From Nocardioides allogilvus (lineage in GTDB: Bacteria > Actinomycetota > Actinomycetes > Propionibacteriales > Nocardioidaceae), in NCBI RefSeq assembly GCF_003047285.1, contig NZ_PZYX01000016.1:1-64000 (forward strand): DNA of 64,000 nucleotides, written 5' to 3'. Of this stretch, positions 1 through 7,605 are shown piece after piece. How positions within the stretch are numbered: position 1 is the first letter of the stretch; each line of letters starts with the position of its first letter. Made by a program: the position numbers and the translations under genes. The notes under the pieces are model-generated. The model saw nothing but the letters and a program-made list of their open reading frames with translations. It was not told the DNA's origin and did no database searches.

Positions 1-90
1 CCAGTCACCGGTCGAGTTCGAACGCCTTCACAAGACCGCCAACCCGGCGGCATGATCAACACACCCAAACCGTCCGGAGAACCGGTTACA
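1..90 (+). mobile_element. 3' end of an IS3-like insertion sequence
   Basis: A reading frame open at the window edge ends at the TGA at 53-55. Its last residues, SPVEFERLHKTANPAA, resemble the C-terminal tail of IS3-family OrfB transposases (inferred from memory of the family). About 35 bases later, near 88-90, the opposite-strand ssb frame loses its homology, so I place the outer end of the IS there. The exact terminus and inverted repeat cannot be fixed because the other end lies outside the window. Confidence 0.55.
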
Positions 91-264
91 GGTCACCATG
101 TCGTGGAAGGTGGGGTCGAGCTTGGTGAAGTCGCCGTCGATCTCCTTGCGCCACTGCTCAACGCCAACGCGAAGCCGGCAGCACTCGTCGCCCTTCTTGG
201 TGAAGTGAAGCTCCGGCGCCGATGCGACGAAGCCGACCAGGCTCATCTGGGTGGGGATGGACAT
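88..264 (-). pseudogene. ssb: single-stranded DNA-binding protein, truncated by an IS
   Basis: The ATG at 262-264 is preceded by GGAGCAGAAC, a good ribosome binding site. The first 59 codons read like the first half of an SSB OB-fold: an opening beta strand MSLVGFVASAPELHF, then CRLRVGVEQW and a strand ending HDMVTC. After that cysteine the frame runs into IS sequence and stops at 28-30 without the rest of the fold or the acidic tail. SSB proteins are normally above 110 aa, so this copy should be non-functional. An ssb gene is common on conjugative elements, where it protects the transferred strand, and this was probably such a copy. Confidence 0.65.
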
Positions 265-454
265 GTTCTGCTCCTGACACGTTTGCAGCCTCCGCGTGAG
301 ACCGCGTTCAGGAGATAGGTGCACATCACACACCGGCGATTGGGAGAGAGAATCAGGCCGCGCTACGGAAGCGTCGTGGGTGTCGGGATGCCCGGCCTCG
401 ATGTCCAACGGTCGGTTCGTCAGCGAAACAGCGCCGCGGATTATGTTCCTGACC

Positions 455-460
455 TATCGT
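455..460 (+). promoter_or_regulatory. candidate -10 box of a leaderless promoter
   Basis: TATCGT fits the actinobacterial TANNNT -10 pattern and ends exactly 7 bases before the ATG at 468, the spacing expected if transcription starts at the start codon. No Shine-Dalgarno sequence precedes that ATG. The same arrangement occurs at 10665-10678. Confidence 0.4.
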
Positions 461-467
461 CGGCTGC

Positions 468-611
468 ATGACGTTTGCGTGCCCGACGTGCGGTGACGAT
501 CTAATCACCGTTCCGAATAGCGACCCGGCATATGGCCCAGCGACTCTCTATTTCTGCGAAACCGCGGGCGCCGCACATGTTCCGCTCGGATGGAGTCCCG
601 ATGACAAGTGA
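468..611 (+). CDS. 47-aa Cys-containing mini-protein
   Basis: This short ORF begins MTFACPTCGDDL and holds one CxxC pair (CPTC, residues 5-8) plus a later Cys (YFCE) and His, so a small zinc-binding fold is possible. It has no ribosome binding site but a TANNNT box 7 bases upstream, which suggests leaderless expression. It stands alone on the plus strand between the broken ssb and the DUF429 gene. I do not recognise a family. The Cys pattern and promoter spacing are seen; zinc binding and expression are inferred. It could also be a chance ORF. Confidence 0.4.
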   Translation: MTFACPTCGDDLITVPNSDPAYGPATLYFCETAGAAHVPLGWSPDDK

Positions 612-678
612 CTTACTGGAGCAGTGGAACGATGCCACACCTGGCGATGCGGTGATCGGTGGCAGCTCGACGGGGCCG

Positions 679-1434
679 TCATCCGGCTTCGACTAGCCAT
701 CCGCTCGGGTCGCAGCTGACGTGGATCCAGCCCTCCCGCCGCCCGGCTGCGAGCTCGTCATCAGGCGGGCCAACGGTCAAGCCCAGGTCCCGCGCCCTCG
801 CGACCAGAGCACAAACGATGGCGTCACAAACATCGTCGCTGGCGAAATGGCTGACGAGGTGATCGTCAGCGGTGAGGAAAGGGAAGTTGGACTGCAACTC
901 AGACCAGGTCTGCTTCGCCTTCCCGAACCCCCACGCGGCCAGGGCCGCTGACGGGTACGTTTCGCAAACGTTCCCGTCAAGGCCAGCTCGGTCGATCGGG
1001 ACACCGAGGGAGGCGAGCTGGGCCTCGACCAACGTCCACATCGCAGCGGTCGCGCCGAGCAATTGGAAGGACGCTGGTAGCGGACGAGTTTTGATCCGGG
1101 GGTCGTCGGTCAAGAAGCGATCCGTGAGCCGCTGGGCGACCTGTCGGGTCCGCCACTGTTCCCAGTTTTCCAAGGTCGGGACGGCCTCAACAGGCAAGGG
1201 TCCTTGGTGCCGATCGGCTATGAGGGCGACGAACAGGTCGGGCCAACCGAATGGGACGTCGACCGCCCAAGTACTTTCCTGGTTTTCGGCGATGAGGGGC
1301 GCGATGTCAGCTGCTCGAAGGGGGTGACGCACGTCGATCACACGGGCCTCGCCGGGGATCGACCAGTCGAGCGCGACGGCAGCAGTCTTGGCCTTGTTCG
1401 TGGACACGTCGAGGCCCCAGCTCAGCGCATCCAT
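679..1434 (-). CDS. DUF429 domain protein (predicted RNase H-like nuclease)
   Basis: This 251-aa protein has the DUF429 layout. An N-terminal strand carries an acidic residue (WGLDVSTNKAKTAAVAL, about residues 6-22), followed by the WAVDVPFGWP motif (about 56-65) typical of the family, and a C-terminal DVCDAIVCALVARA helix with acidic residues (about 201-214). DUF429 is predicted to adopt an RNase H fold, so a nuclease role is plausible but unproven. The ATG at 1432-1434 has only weak AGG upstream. The gene ends 61 bp from the DUF488 gene on its right and shares its strand, so it may be a distal member of the NERD/DUF488 cassette. Confidence 0.7.
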   Translation of the reverse strand: MDALSWGLDVSTNKAKTAAVALDWSIPGEARVIDVRHPLRAADIAPLIAENQESTWAVDVPFGWPDLFVALIADRHQGPLPVEAVPTLENWEQWRTRQVAQRLTDRFLTDDPRIKTRPLPASFQLLGATAAMWTLVEAQLASLGVPIDRAGLDGNVCETYPSAALAAWGFGKAKQTWSELQSNFPFLTADDHLVSHFASDDVCDAIVCALVARARDLGLTVGPPDDELAAGRREGWIHVSCDPSGWLVEAG

Positions 1435-1494
1435 GACCTATATCTTCGCCTGATTCAACGAGGGAACGTTTCGCGGCTCGCCGCGGCCCCTCTG

Positions 1495-1929
1495 TCAGAG
1501 GTGCTCGATTGTGACGTCGTCCCAGCGCTCGGCCAGGTACTCGGCAACCAACCGGCGGTGGCACTGGTGCGGCGTCGCCTCGCTGCAAAGCAAAACAGCA
1601 TTGTGGAGAATTGAAGGTGAGATCCGGTCCTCGATACGTCGCTCGGCGATGAGGTCGAGGAACCACCGCTCGTAGTCATCCCAACGCGCGCCGTGTTTCT
1701 TGTAGTCGTCGAGCATGGACTTCGTCGGGGCGAGCTCAAGCTCGTGTCGGTAGTCCATGCCACAAATCTCAGTGAGGAAGTAGGCAAGGTCATCGCGCTT
1801 CGCGAACCCGGCCAACTGCGAAACGTTGTTGAGTCGGACGTCAACGAGCCGCTCAGCGCCGGACTTCTGGAGTAGCCCGAAGAAGGTGCTGGCCGACTTC
1901 TTAGTGAATCCGATTGTGTAGAGCTTCAT
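1495..1929 (-). CDS. DUF488 family protein, second copy
   Basis: This 144-aa protein shows the DUF488 signature: an N-terminal LYTIGFTKKSASTFF strand-helix, VDVRLN (about residues 29-34), and a C-terminal Cys-His motif CSEATPHQCHR (about 114-124). DUF488 proteins are small and uncharacterised, and often occur in mobile or defence neighbourhoods. The ATG overlaps the TGA of the upstream DUF488 gene (ATGA, 1926-1929), so the two are translationally coupled. It is shorter than its neighbour and diverged from it, so this is an old paralogous pair rather than a recent duplication. Confidence 0.85.
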   Translation of the reverse strand: MKLYTIGFTKKSASTFFGLLQKSGAERLVDVRLNNVSQLAGFAKRDDLAYFLTEICGMDYRHELELAPTKSMLDDYKKHGARWDDYERWFLDLIAERRIEDRISPSILHNAVLLCSEATPHQCHRRLVAEYLAERWDDVTIEHL

Positions 1930-2534
1930 CCCGGCTGGACCTCGCCGAGCGACAAGTCTTTGTCGACATAGGCGATGCGCTGCTCTTGCCGCGCGAGAGC
2001 CTCGCCAAGCAACTCCTCGCGTGTGTGGAACAAGTCGTCCTGATCGAGTCCGAATCCCGACATCAAGCGTTGCATCGCGACGTCATGAGACTCAAGGAGC
2101 CCGTCTCCGTGGATGTGCGCTACCGACGCACCCCGCTCGGCCAGAACCCTCGATACGAGAACCGTGCGGTGACAATCCAAGGGTTCCTGCTCGGCGCACA
2201 AGATGGCGATGCGTTCGGAAGTTGCGCCGTTCAGCAGCCTCTCGATCCCCTCACCGAACGGGACCGTCTGCGCGAGTCGGTCGTACTGAACTTGGCCTTC
2301 GATGTAGCACGAGCGATCGTCGGATCGGGCCCCGAGCTCCTTCCCTAGGAACACGTACTTGATGTCGACGTCCGCCAGTGATCGTTTCAGAGCATCCCGA
2401 TTGAACTGTGGGGTAAATCTGCTGGCGGGGACGGATCGAACGTCGGCTACAGCCGTGGCACCGTGCTTGGAGAGCAGACTGAGGAAGTGCTCGATCACAT
2501 GGGTGGAATGCCCAATCGTGAGGATCTCTCCCAT
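1926..2534 (-). CDS. DUF488 family protein, first copy
   Basis: This 202-aa protein begins ILTIGHSTHVIEHFL, then VADVRSVPASRF (about residues 29-40) and CAEQEPLDCHR (about 113-123), all standard DUF488 motifs; the conserved Cys and His may be catalytic or metal-binding. The C-terminal 50 residues are a charged helical extension. The start ATG at 2532-2534 lies 1 bp beyond the stop of the dual-OB gene, and its 3' end overlaps the second DUF488 gene by 4 bp. The three are clearly one transcription unit. The molecular function is unknown. Confidence 0.88.
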   Translation of the reverse strand: MGEILTIGHSTHVIEHFLSLLSKHGATAVADVRSVPASRFTPQFNRDALKRSLADVDIKYVFLGKELGARSDDRSCYIEGQVQYDRLAQTVPFGEGIERLLNGATSERIAILCAEQEPLDCHRTVLVSRVLAERGASVAHIHGDGLLESHDVAMQRLMSGFGLDQDDLFHTREELLGEALARQEQRIAYVDKDLSLGEVQPG

Positions 2535-2535
2535 C

Positions 2536-3240
2536 TCAGGTCCCTTCCGCCGCTCGCTCCTGAGTGATCACCGCAGCGATTAATTTGTAACAGTATCCGT
2601 CATCTGCGCGCTCCCCGAGGCTCATCGTTGCGTAGCAGTCGCCGACGTCGTAGGTTCCATCGGCCTGCGCGAGGTAGTGCCGCTCGACTACGGGATCAGT
2701 CATCCACACGCGGTATGACGTGCCCAAGTACGTGAAGCCACCCTGGACGCGGCGCTTGGGATTGTTGAAATCAGCGCCTGGCGCGAAGACGCGAATGGTC
2801 AAGTCTGGCACCCGAATCAGCCGGAGTGAGTTGGCGAACCCATCCGCGTGCGACGCCCATACGCGGTCATTGATGCCGTGACGCGTCGGCGGTGCATCGT
2901 CAGGCCAGAGTGGTTCTTGGTCGTCTTCCAGGGGTGCCAACTCCTCCCAAGTGGCCCGGCCCCTCGGCATCCAATAGCTCTCGGGGTCGAGGAGCCAGTT
3001 CTCCGCTTGGTAGCCGTCTGGAGCAGCGGCGAGAAGTGGGATCTCCACGACGTCGAGGACGCGCGTGTCGGAGCCGTCGGGATACTGCCTCTCGTACTCG
3101 GAAACCTCAGCGCCGGGTCGGTCGCTCACTGGCCGCACCCACTCGACGGGGAGTCCTTCGACGATCTCGAGACCGGCGATACAGCGGCCATTGTGCTTGC
3201 GCGAGTTGGCCAAGCACACAACTAGTTTGGTTGTCGCCAT
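2536..3240 (-). CDS. dual OB-like domain protein
   Basis: This 234-aa protein opens KLVVCLANSRKHNGRCIAG, then PVEWVRPVSDRPGAEVSE (about residues 31-48). That pattern (small strand, GRCIAG, W-RPVS) is what I recall from the dual-OB domain proteins found beside DUF488. The rest is beta-rich with no enzyme motif. AAGGAG sits 6 bases before the ATG at 3238-3240. It is followed within 2 bp by the first DUF488 gene and lies 90 bp downstream of the NERD/helicase gene. A nucleic-acid-binding role is inferred from the OB assignment. The family match is from memory and moderately certain. Confidence 0.55.
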   Translation of the reverse strand: MATTKLVVCLANSRKHNGRCIAGLEIVEGLPVEWVRPVSDRPGAEVSEYERQYPDGSDTRVLDVVEIPLLAAAPDGYQAENWLLDPESYWMPRGRATWEELAPLEDDQEPLWPDDAPPTRHGINDRVWASHADGFANSLRLIRVPDLTIRVFAPGADFNNPKRRVQGGFTYLGTSYRVWMTDPVVERHYLAQADGTYDVGDCYATMSLGERADDGYCYKLIAAVITQERAAEGT

Positions 3241-3330
3241 GTCAATCTCCTTCAGACGCCCAACTCGCGGCCCGGCCGACTCTCAGCCTAGGGAACCGGC
3301 CGACAACCCCGAGATGCGAGGCGATGGCGC

Positions 3331-5196
3331 TCAGAGCACCGCTTGCATCAACCGCTGGTACTCGCCCACCGACGAGACCAAGAAGTCGACGTACGCACGT
3401 TCCTGTTCGACCGGAGCGCATAGGACCGTCGTGCCAAGGCGTCCGCGTGTCAGCGCGACATAGAGCATCGCCCTGCTGACGTCGCCTTCAGCCTTGGTCT
3501 TGGGCTCCCAAAAGGCGTAGCCGAGATCGAGGAGTAGGACGCGGCTAGCCTCGATACCTCGCGCCGACGAGTACGAGACCAACCGGACGTGGCCCTCAGG
3601 CAGAACGATGCTCTTGTTTGCCTCCAGCGTCTGGTCAAGATAGGGAACTCCCATCAGGTCCAGTGCCTTGCGGACCGTGCCAAGGTTCACCGCGTCGTTC
3701 TTGGTCCGCGCGACCAGGATGGCGAGGTCGCGTGGTCGGCGCTCGCGGTCGAGCCGATCGAGTAGCTCGGTCAAGACATCCTGGAAGCACTGGTCCTTGC
3801 CGGGCGGGTACTTCCAGAAGCGGACATCGATCAGCTCGGTGGGATCGGGCACTGCCTCGATCTCCAGGTCAAGCGTTCCCTGGCTGGAAGGTCGCTGGAT
3901 CGCACGCGTTGAATACCAAGGAGCGATGCGCTCCGTCGAGGGTGCGATATCCCGCACCGACCGCGCAATCTGGAGAGCCGCACTCGCTGCTCGCCGTGAG
4001 GTCGTCAACTTCACCAACGAGCCAACTTGCCCGGCGCGCTCTCTGGCCTTCAACAGAAGTGGTGCGGGTGTGCCCTCGCTGTAGAGTTCCTGGCCTGGAC
4101 CGTCGGCAAGGAACCATCGGGCATCGTCCTTGGCAACCAGCTGAATGTTGTCGAACGCCCATTCAGAGAGATCCTGCGACTCGTCGACACAGACGGTGTC
4201 GTAGAGGTCCGCCATGACGGTTGCGTCGTCGCCGGCCAGTGTCGTCAGCCGCCCGACGGGGATGATGTCGATATGGGAGGCAAGCTCGTCCCCGACGTCC
4301 TCGTGGGCGAGCATCCCCTCGAGAAAGCTCGCCAAGACGAGGTTGAAGCACGTGAACAACACACGGCGGCCATTCCGCGCGTGTTCGAGGGCAAGGCGCA
4401 TGAGCTCGATCGTCTTGCCCGTGCCCGGGGCACCCTCGAAGATCACGACGCGCGGATCCGTTGGGCCGAGATACGCCCGGTCCCGTGGTGTCTGCTCGAC
4501 GACAGCCGGAGCCTTTTGGCCAGGCGCCGAGGCTCTGACAACGCGCTGGATTGCGACCTTCGCGCGCTCTGCATCTGCGGACGACGGCTGGGGCTTTCGA
4601 GTGACCGCTTCGTCGATGGATAGGTGGCTGACGAGGAAGTCAATCTGCTGAGCATCCGGTAGCGCACGCTCGCCGTAGATGCTCTGGAGTTGGCGACGCA
4701 AGGACTCAGTCGACTCAAGGTCGTCCGCGAACAGGAACCAGCTCTCGGCCAGCTCGATCAACTGGCTGCTGGCAGCGAAGGCTTCCTCGAATTGAGCAAA
4801 GGTGATCTTCGGGAGCGCCACGACGTGCTTCATGAATGGATACGGGTGCCGATGGTTGCTGCCCTGGGCGTGCTTCTGCAGGTAGTTCCGGAGCGAGTTC
4901 ATGCCGCTGCGCGCCTGCTCCAGCGGGTGCTTGGTCTGCACGCCGCTGGGATAGCGGATCTTGCAGGTCTTGGGACCCATCTCCTCGATCTGATCGAGAA
5001 TGATGGCCTTGATCTCGATGGCAAAGGCGCCCAAGTTCGGTGCGGCAAGTAGGAGGTCACACTCGTCCCCAGAACCCAGGGTGTGGCTGTTGAGCTCGGT
5101 CCAGACGTGGGTGTCATCGCCGAGTAGCTCCTCGACGCGGCTGACGAACGCCAGTTCACCTCGATTGCTCGGCCGAGGCGTGTGCAAGACCGCCAT
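3331..5196 (-). CDS. NERD-domain nuclease fused to a superfamily 1 helicase/ATPase
   Basis: This is a 621-aa two-part enzyme. The N-terminal part (about residues 10-120) has a NERD/PD-(D/E)XK-like core: ECDLLLAAPN followed by AFAIEIKA, supplying the Asp and the E-x-K. The C-terminal part (about 245-620) is a UvrD/DUF2075-like motor: Walker A EGAPGTGKTIEL near 255, Walker B VCVDESQDLSEWAFD near 330, and C-terminal YVALTRGR near 588 typical of UvrD motif VI. A GGGGGA sequence precedes the ATG at 5194-5196. Nuclease-helicase fusions of this kind usually act on foreign or damaged DNA. It is the first gene of the minus-strand cassette leading into dual-OB and the two DUF488 genes. A role in phage or plasmid defence is inferred from this context. 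Confidence 0.8.
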   Translation of the reverse strand: MAVLHTPRPSNRGELAFVSRVEELLGDDTHVWTELNSHTLGSGDECDLLLAAPNLGAFAIEIKAIILDQIEEMGPKTCKIRYPSGVQTKHPLEQARSGMNSLRNYLQKHAQGSNHRHPYPFMKHVVALPKITFAQFEEAFAASSQLIELAESWFLFADDLESTESLRRQLQSIYGERALPDAQQIDFLVSHLSIDEAVTRKPQPSSADAERAKVAIQRVVRASAPGQKAPAVVEQTPRDRAYLGPTDPRVVIFEGAPGTGKTIELMRLALEHARNGRRVLFTCFNLVLASFLEGMLAHEDVGDELASHIDIIPVGRLTTLAGDDATVMADLYDTVCVDESQDLSEWAFDNIQLVAKDDARWFLADGPGQELYSEGTPAPLLLKARERAGQVGSLVKLTTSRRAASAALQIARSVRDIAPSTERIAPWYSTRAIQRPSSQGTLDLEIEAVPDPTELIDVRFWKYPPGKDQCFQDVLTELLDRLDRERRPRDLAILVARTKNDAVNLGTVRKALDLMGVPYLDQTLEANKSIVLPEGHVRLVSYSSARGIEASRVLLLDLGYAFWEPKTKAEGDVSRAMLYVALTRGRLGTTVLCAPVEQERAYVDFLVSSVGEYQRLMQAVL

Positions 5197-5428
5197 TCGT
5201 CCCCCGTCCTCCGGCCATTGCTGGGCGGCAACACCCCCGCACCGGAAACGGTAGTGGGCGCCGTGCGGATCGACCGGCGATTACCCAGACTGGTGCGTTC
5301 AGGAGGACGCCTGGCAGTTGTGACCGATGGCGGGGCATCCGTGCCTGGTTGTAGTCGGACCACCTTTCGCAGCGCCTCCGCCAGGGTCACGGAGAAGTCC
5401 AATGCCGAGGCCTCCGTGCGTCCTCCGG

Positions 5429-7144
5429 CTAGCGAGCCGTCCACTGTCGGAGGTCCGCCACGATCGGCGGCGCGCTTCGCAGCAGCACGAGGCCGGTGCC
5501 GAACGGCAAGGTCCGAATCCTCTCCGGCGGCATGACGGACACACGCCGAGTCGAGCGCTGCAGCGAGCGCTGCCCATAGTCGCCGATGGTGATCGAGTCG
5601 GATCGTTCGTCCCGTTCGCCGATGAGCACGGACAGCTCCTGGAGGTCCCGCGACGCCGAAGCACCGCCCAGGATGACCTTCACGATGGAGGCGTCCCAGA
5701 TGGTGCTGGCGGCGTGGTCGCCCCACCGATTTCGGGCCTGGGAAAGCGACTGCAAGACGGGCATGGTCGTGATGCCCGTGCCGCCCCCTTCCGCCATGAG
5801 GACTGGCAGGGAGGGGAGTGGGGACAGGTTGCCGATCTCGTCGAGGGCGAGAAGGAGTGGCGGGTCGAGCCGGGCGCCGTGGGAGGCTGCCGCCATGTGA
5901 CGTGCGACTTCGGCGAGGTCTTCCATGAAGGCTGCGACGAGGGGCCATGAGGCGCCGGCTCCAGCGCCCGTGGCCAGCAGGTACAGAGTCCCGTTCCGCT
6001 CAAGGAACGTGCGGGGGTCGAACTCTTCGCCTGGGTCTGGGTTCACGGCGTCGAGGACGGCTGGGTCGGCGAGTGAGGCGAGTGCCTGGCCGACTGCCAT
6101 CCAGATCGAATCTCGGGTTCGCGGGTCGGAGTTGATCATTCCCTCAAGGGAGTCCGACCAGCCGGGCGCTGCCTGGGGGTGGCTGGCCAGGATGCCGACT
6201 GCATCGGCCGCAGCTGGCGCGGACAGAGACCACTCGAACAGCGCGCGGGTCGAGAGGCGCTCGATCGCGGCGGCATGGAGCAGGGCCTGGATCGCCGATC
6301 GGGCTTTGCCCTCCCAGAAGCCTCCGGACTCCACACCGCCGGACGAGAGTCCGGTTGTTGACGCGAGGCCCGAGGCGCGGATCATCGCCGTGAGTGGGTG
6401 CTCGCAACCTCGGATGGGCGACCACCGCACGCCGTTGCCCTCGACCTCGCATAGGCCTTCGGTGAGGCGTTGCGGATCGAAGACCGCAACGGGCCCGCGC
6501 TTCTGGCGAGCGCGGATCGTCGCGGCGATGTTGTCGGGGCGGGTGGAGGTTGTGACCACGGCGCCCGGTGCGTCAAGTATCGCGTTTATGACGAGGTGTA
6601 GTCCCTTGCCGGAACGGGGAGGGCCGATGACGAGGATCGAATCCTCGACGGAAGCCCAGACCTCGCGGCCACGGCATCGCCCAAGAAGGTAGCCGACGTC
6701 CTCAGCGTTCGGCTTCGGGATCGACGGACGCAGGGTTCGCCCTCGACGTACGAGGGCCCTCTTCGATGCGGCGGCGTCGATGTCGCGGCGCGTGGCCGTG
6801 CCTTGGAGTCGGTGTGGATCCCGGGCGCTTCGATGGCGGAATCGCGCTGCGAAAGACCATCCGACCCAGACGATGACGGCAAGGGCGCCGAAAAGCAGGA
6901 GAACGACAACCCAGTACGTGATAGCGGAGAGGCCCGGCGCTCCAAGCGCTTGAGCCGGGTGGGCTGGATCCGTCACGAGTCGCAGCCCGGACGCGACGCC
7001 TCCCGTTGGCGCCGCCTGACCAGTGACGAGCGCCGCGACCGTCCCCGCAGCGCGGAGGAGGACGGCGAGCGCGAACGCGACAACCAGCCCGATCAGGGCG
7101 AGGTTCACCAGTTCGTCGTTGGCGCTCCGGGCGGCCGGGTTCAT
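5429..7144 (-). CDS. type IV coupling protein (VirD4/TraG-like ATPase)
   Basis: This 571-aa inner-membrane ATPase links the relaxosome to the mating channel. Two hydrophobic segments lie near residues 12-40 and 72-95. Then come Walker A VIGPPRSGKGLH (about 171-182) and a Walker B-like LLLALDEIGNLSPLP (about 425-439), followed by TraG-type sequence through WDASIVKVILGG. The Walker A reads RSGKG rather than GSGKT/S, which is usual for this family. The ATG overlaps the stop of the 154-aa gene (7141-7144). It is the last gene of the 5.4-10.6 kb transfer operon. About 230 bp beyond it (5197-5428) hold no convincing gene. Confidence 0.9.
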   Translation of the reverse strand: MNPAARSANDELVNLALIGLVVAFALAVLLRAAGTVAALVTGQAAPTGGVASGLRLVTDPAHPAQALGAPGLSAITYWVVVLLLFGALAVIVWVGWSFAARFRHRSARDPHRLQGTATRRDIDAAASKRALVRRGRTLRPSIPKPNAEDVGYLLGRCRGREVWASVEDSILVIGPPRSGKGLHLVINAILDAPGAVVTTSTRPDNIAATIRARQKRGPVAVFDPQRLTEGLCEVEGNGVRWSPIRGCEHPLTAMIRASGLASTTGLSSGGVESGGFWEGKARSAIQALLHAAAIERLSTRALFEWSLSAPAAADAVGILASHPQAAPGWSDSLEGMINSDPRTRDSIWMAVGQALASLADPAVLDAVNPDPGEEFDPRTFLERNGTLYLLATGAGAGASWPLVAAFMEDLAEVARHMAAASHGARLDPPLLLALDEIGNLSPLPSLPVLMAEGGGTGITTMPVLQSLSQARNRWGDHAASTIWDASIVKVILGGASASRDLQELSVLIGERDERSDSITIGDYGQRSLQRSTRRVSVMPPERIRTLPFGTGLVLLRSAPPIVADLRQWTAR

Positions 7145-7605
7145 GCAGTTGCCTCGATGGGTGCCACCGTTTGGGAGCTGAGGCCCAGCAGGACGAGACC
7201 GCCACGCGTTGATGCCAGTAGTGCCGGCGGAAGGTGGATCGAGGTGTTGCCATCGGAATCGGCCGCCTGTCGCGCGACGACGTACGCGAGCGCGACCTCC
7301 TCCCCAGGGCGGAACCCGGCGCCGGCGAGCGCGGGAGTCGTTAACGGTGGTTGGGGCTCCTCGGATGCCGGCGCCGGGGGATCAGGGGGCGTTGCGATAT
7401 CGGCGTACGACGCACCGCCGGCCTCGCGCACCTCGACGCGTACCGCGGTCCCGAGGTTTGTGGTGATCTCATCGAGGACCAATCGCAGTTCGGCGCGGCC
7501 GAGGTGTCGATCGTTCGCATAAGGCTCGCCATCGACGGCTACAAGGAGTCGCCCGTCGGCGGTCACGTCCGCGCGGACCGTGCTGAGGACGATGGGGATC
7601 TTCAT
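7141..7605 (-). CDS. hypothetical transfer-operon protein, 154 aa
   Basis: I do not recognise this protein. The first 70 residues look like a small alpha/beta domain (KIPIVLSTVRADVTADGRLLVAVDG style strands). A Pro/Ala-rich linker (about 73-93) and a C-terminal segment ending in hydrophobic strands follow. No signal peptide, membrane segment or Cys motif is visible. It overlaps both neighbours by 4 bp (ATGA at 7602-7605 and 7141-7144), so it is tightly coupled between the ArdC-like gene and the coupling protein. It could be an accessory factor for the coupling protein, but nothing in the sequence proves it. Confidence 0.8.
   Translation of the reverse strand: MKIPIVLSTVRADVTADGRLLVAVDGEPYANDRHLGRAELRLVLDEITTNLGTAVRVEVREAGGASYADIATPPDPPAPASEEPQPPLTTPALAGAGFRPGEEVALAYVVARQAADSDGNTSIHLPPALLASTRGGLVLLGLSSQTVAPIEATA

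Noticed and set aside
5197-5428. Possible short gene between the NERD gene and the coupling protein
   Set aside because: One frame starts with coding-like codons after a GTG, but it runs on into the NERD gene without a stop at a sensible place and lacks a ribosome binding site.
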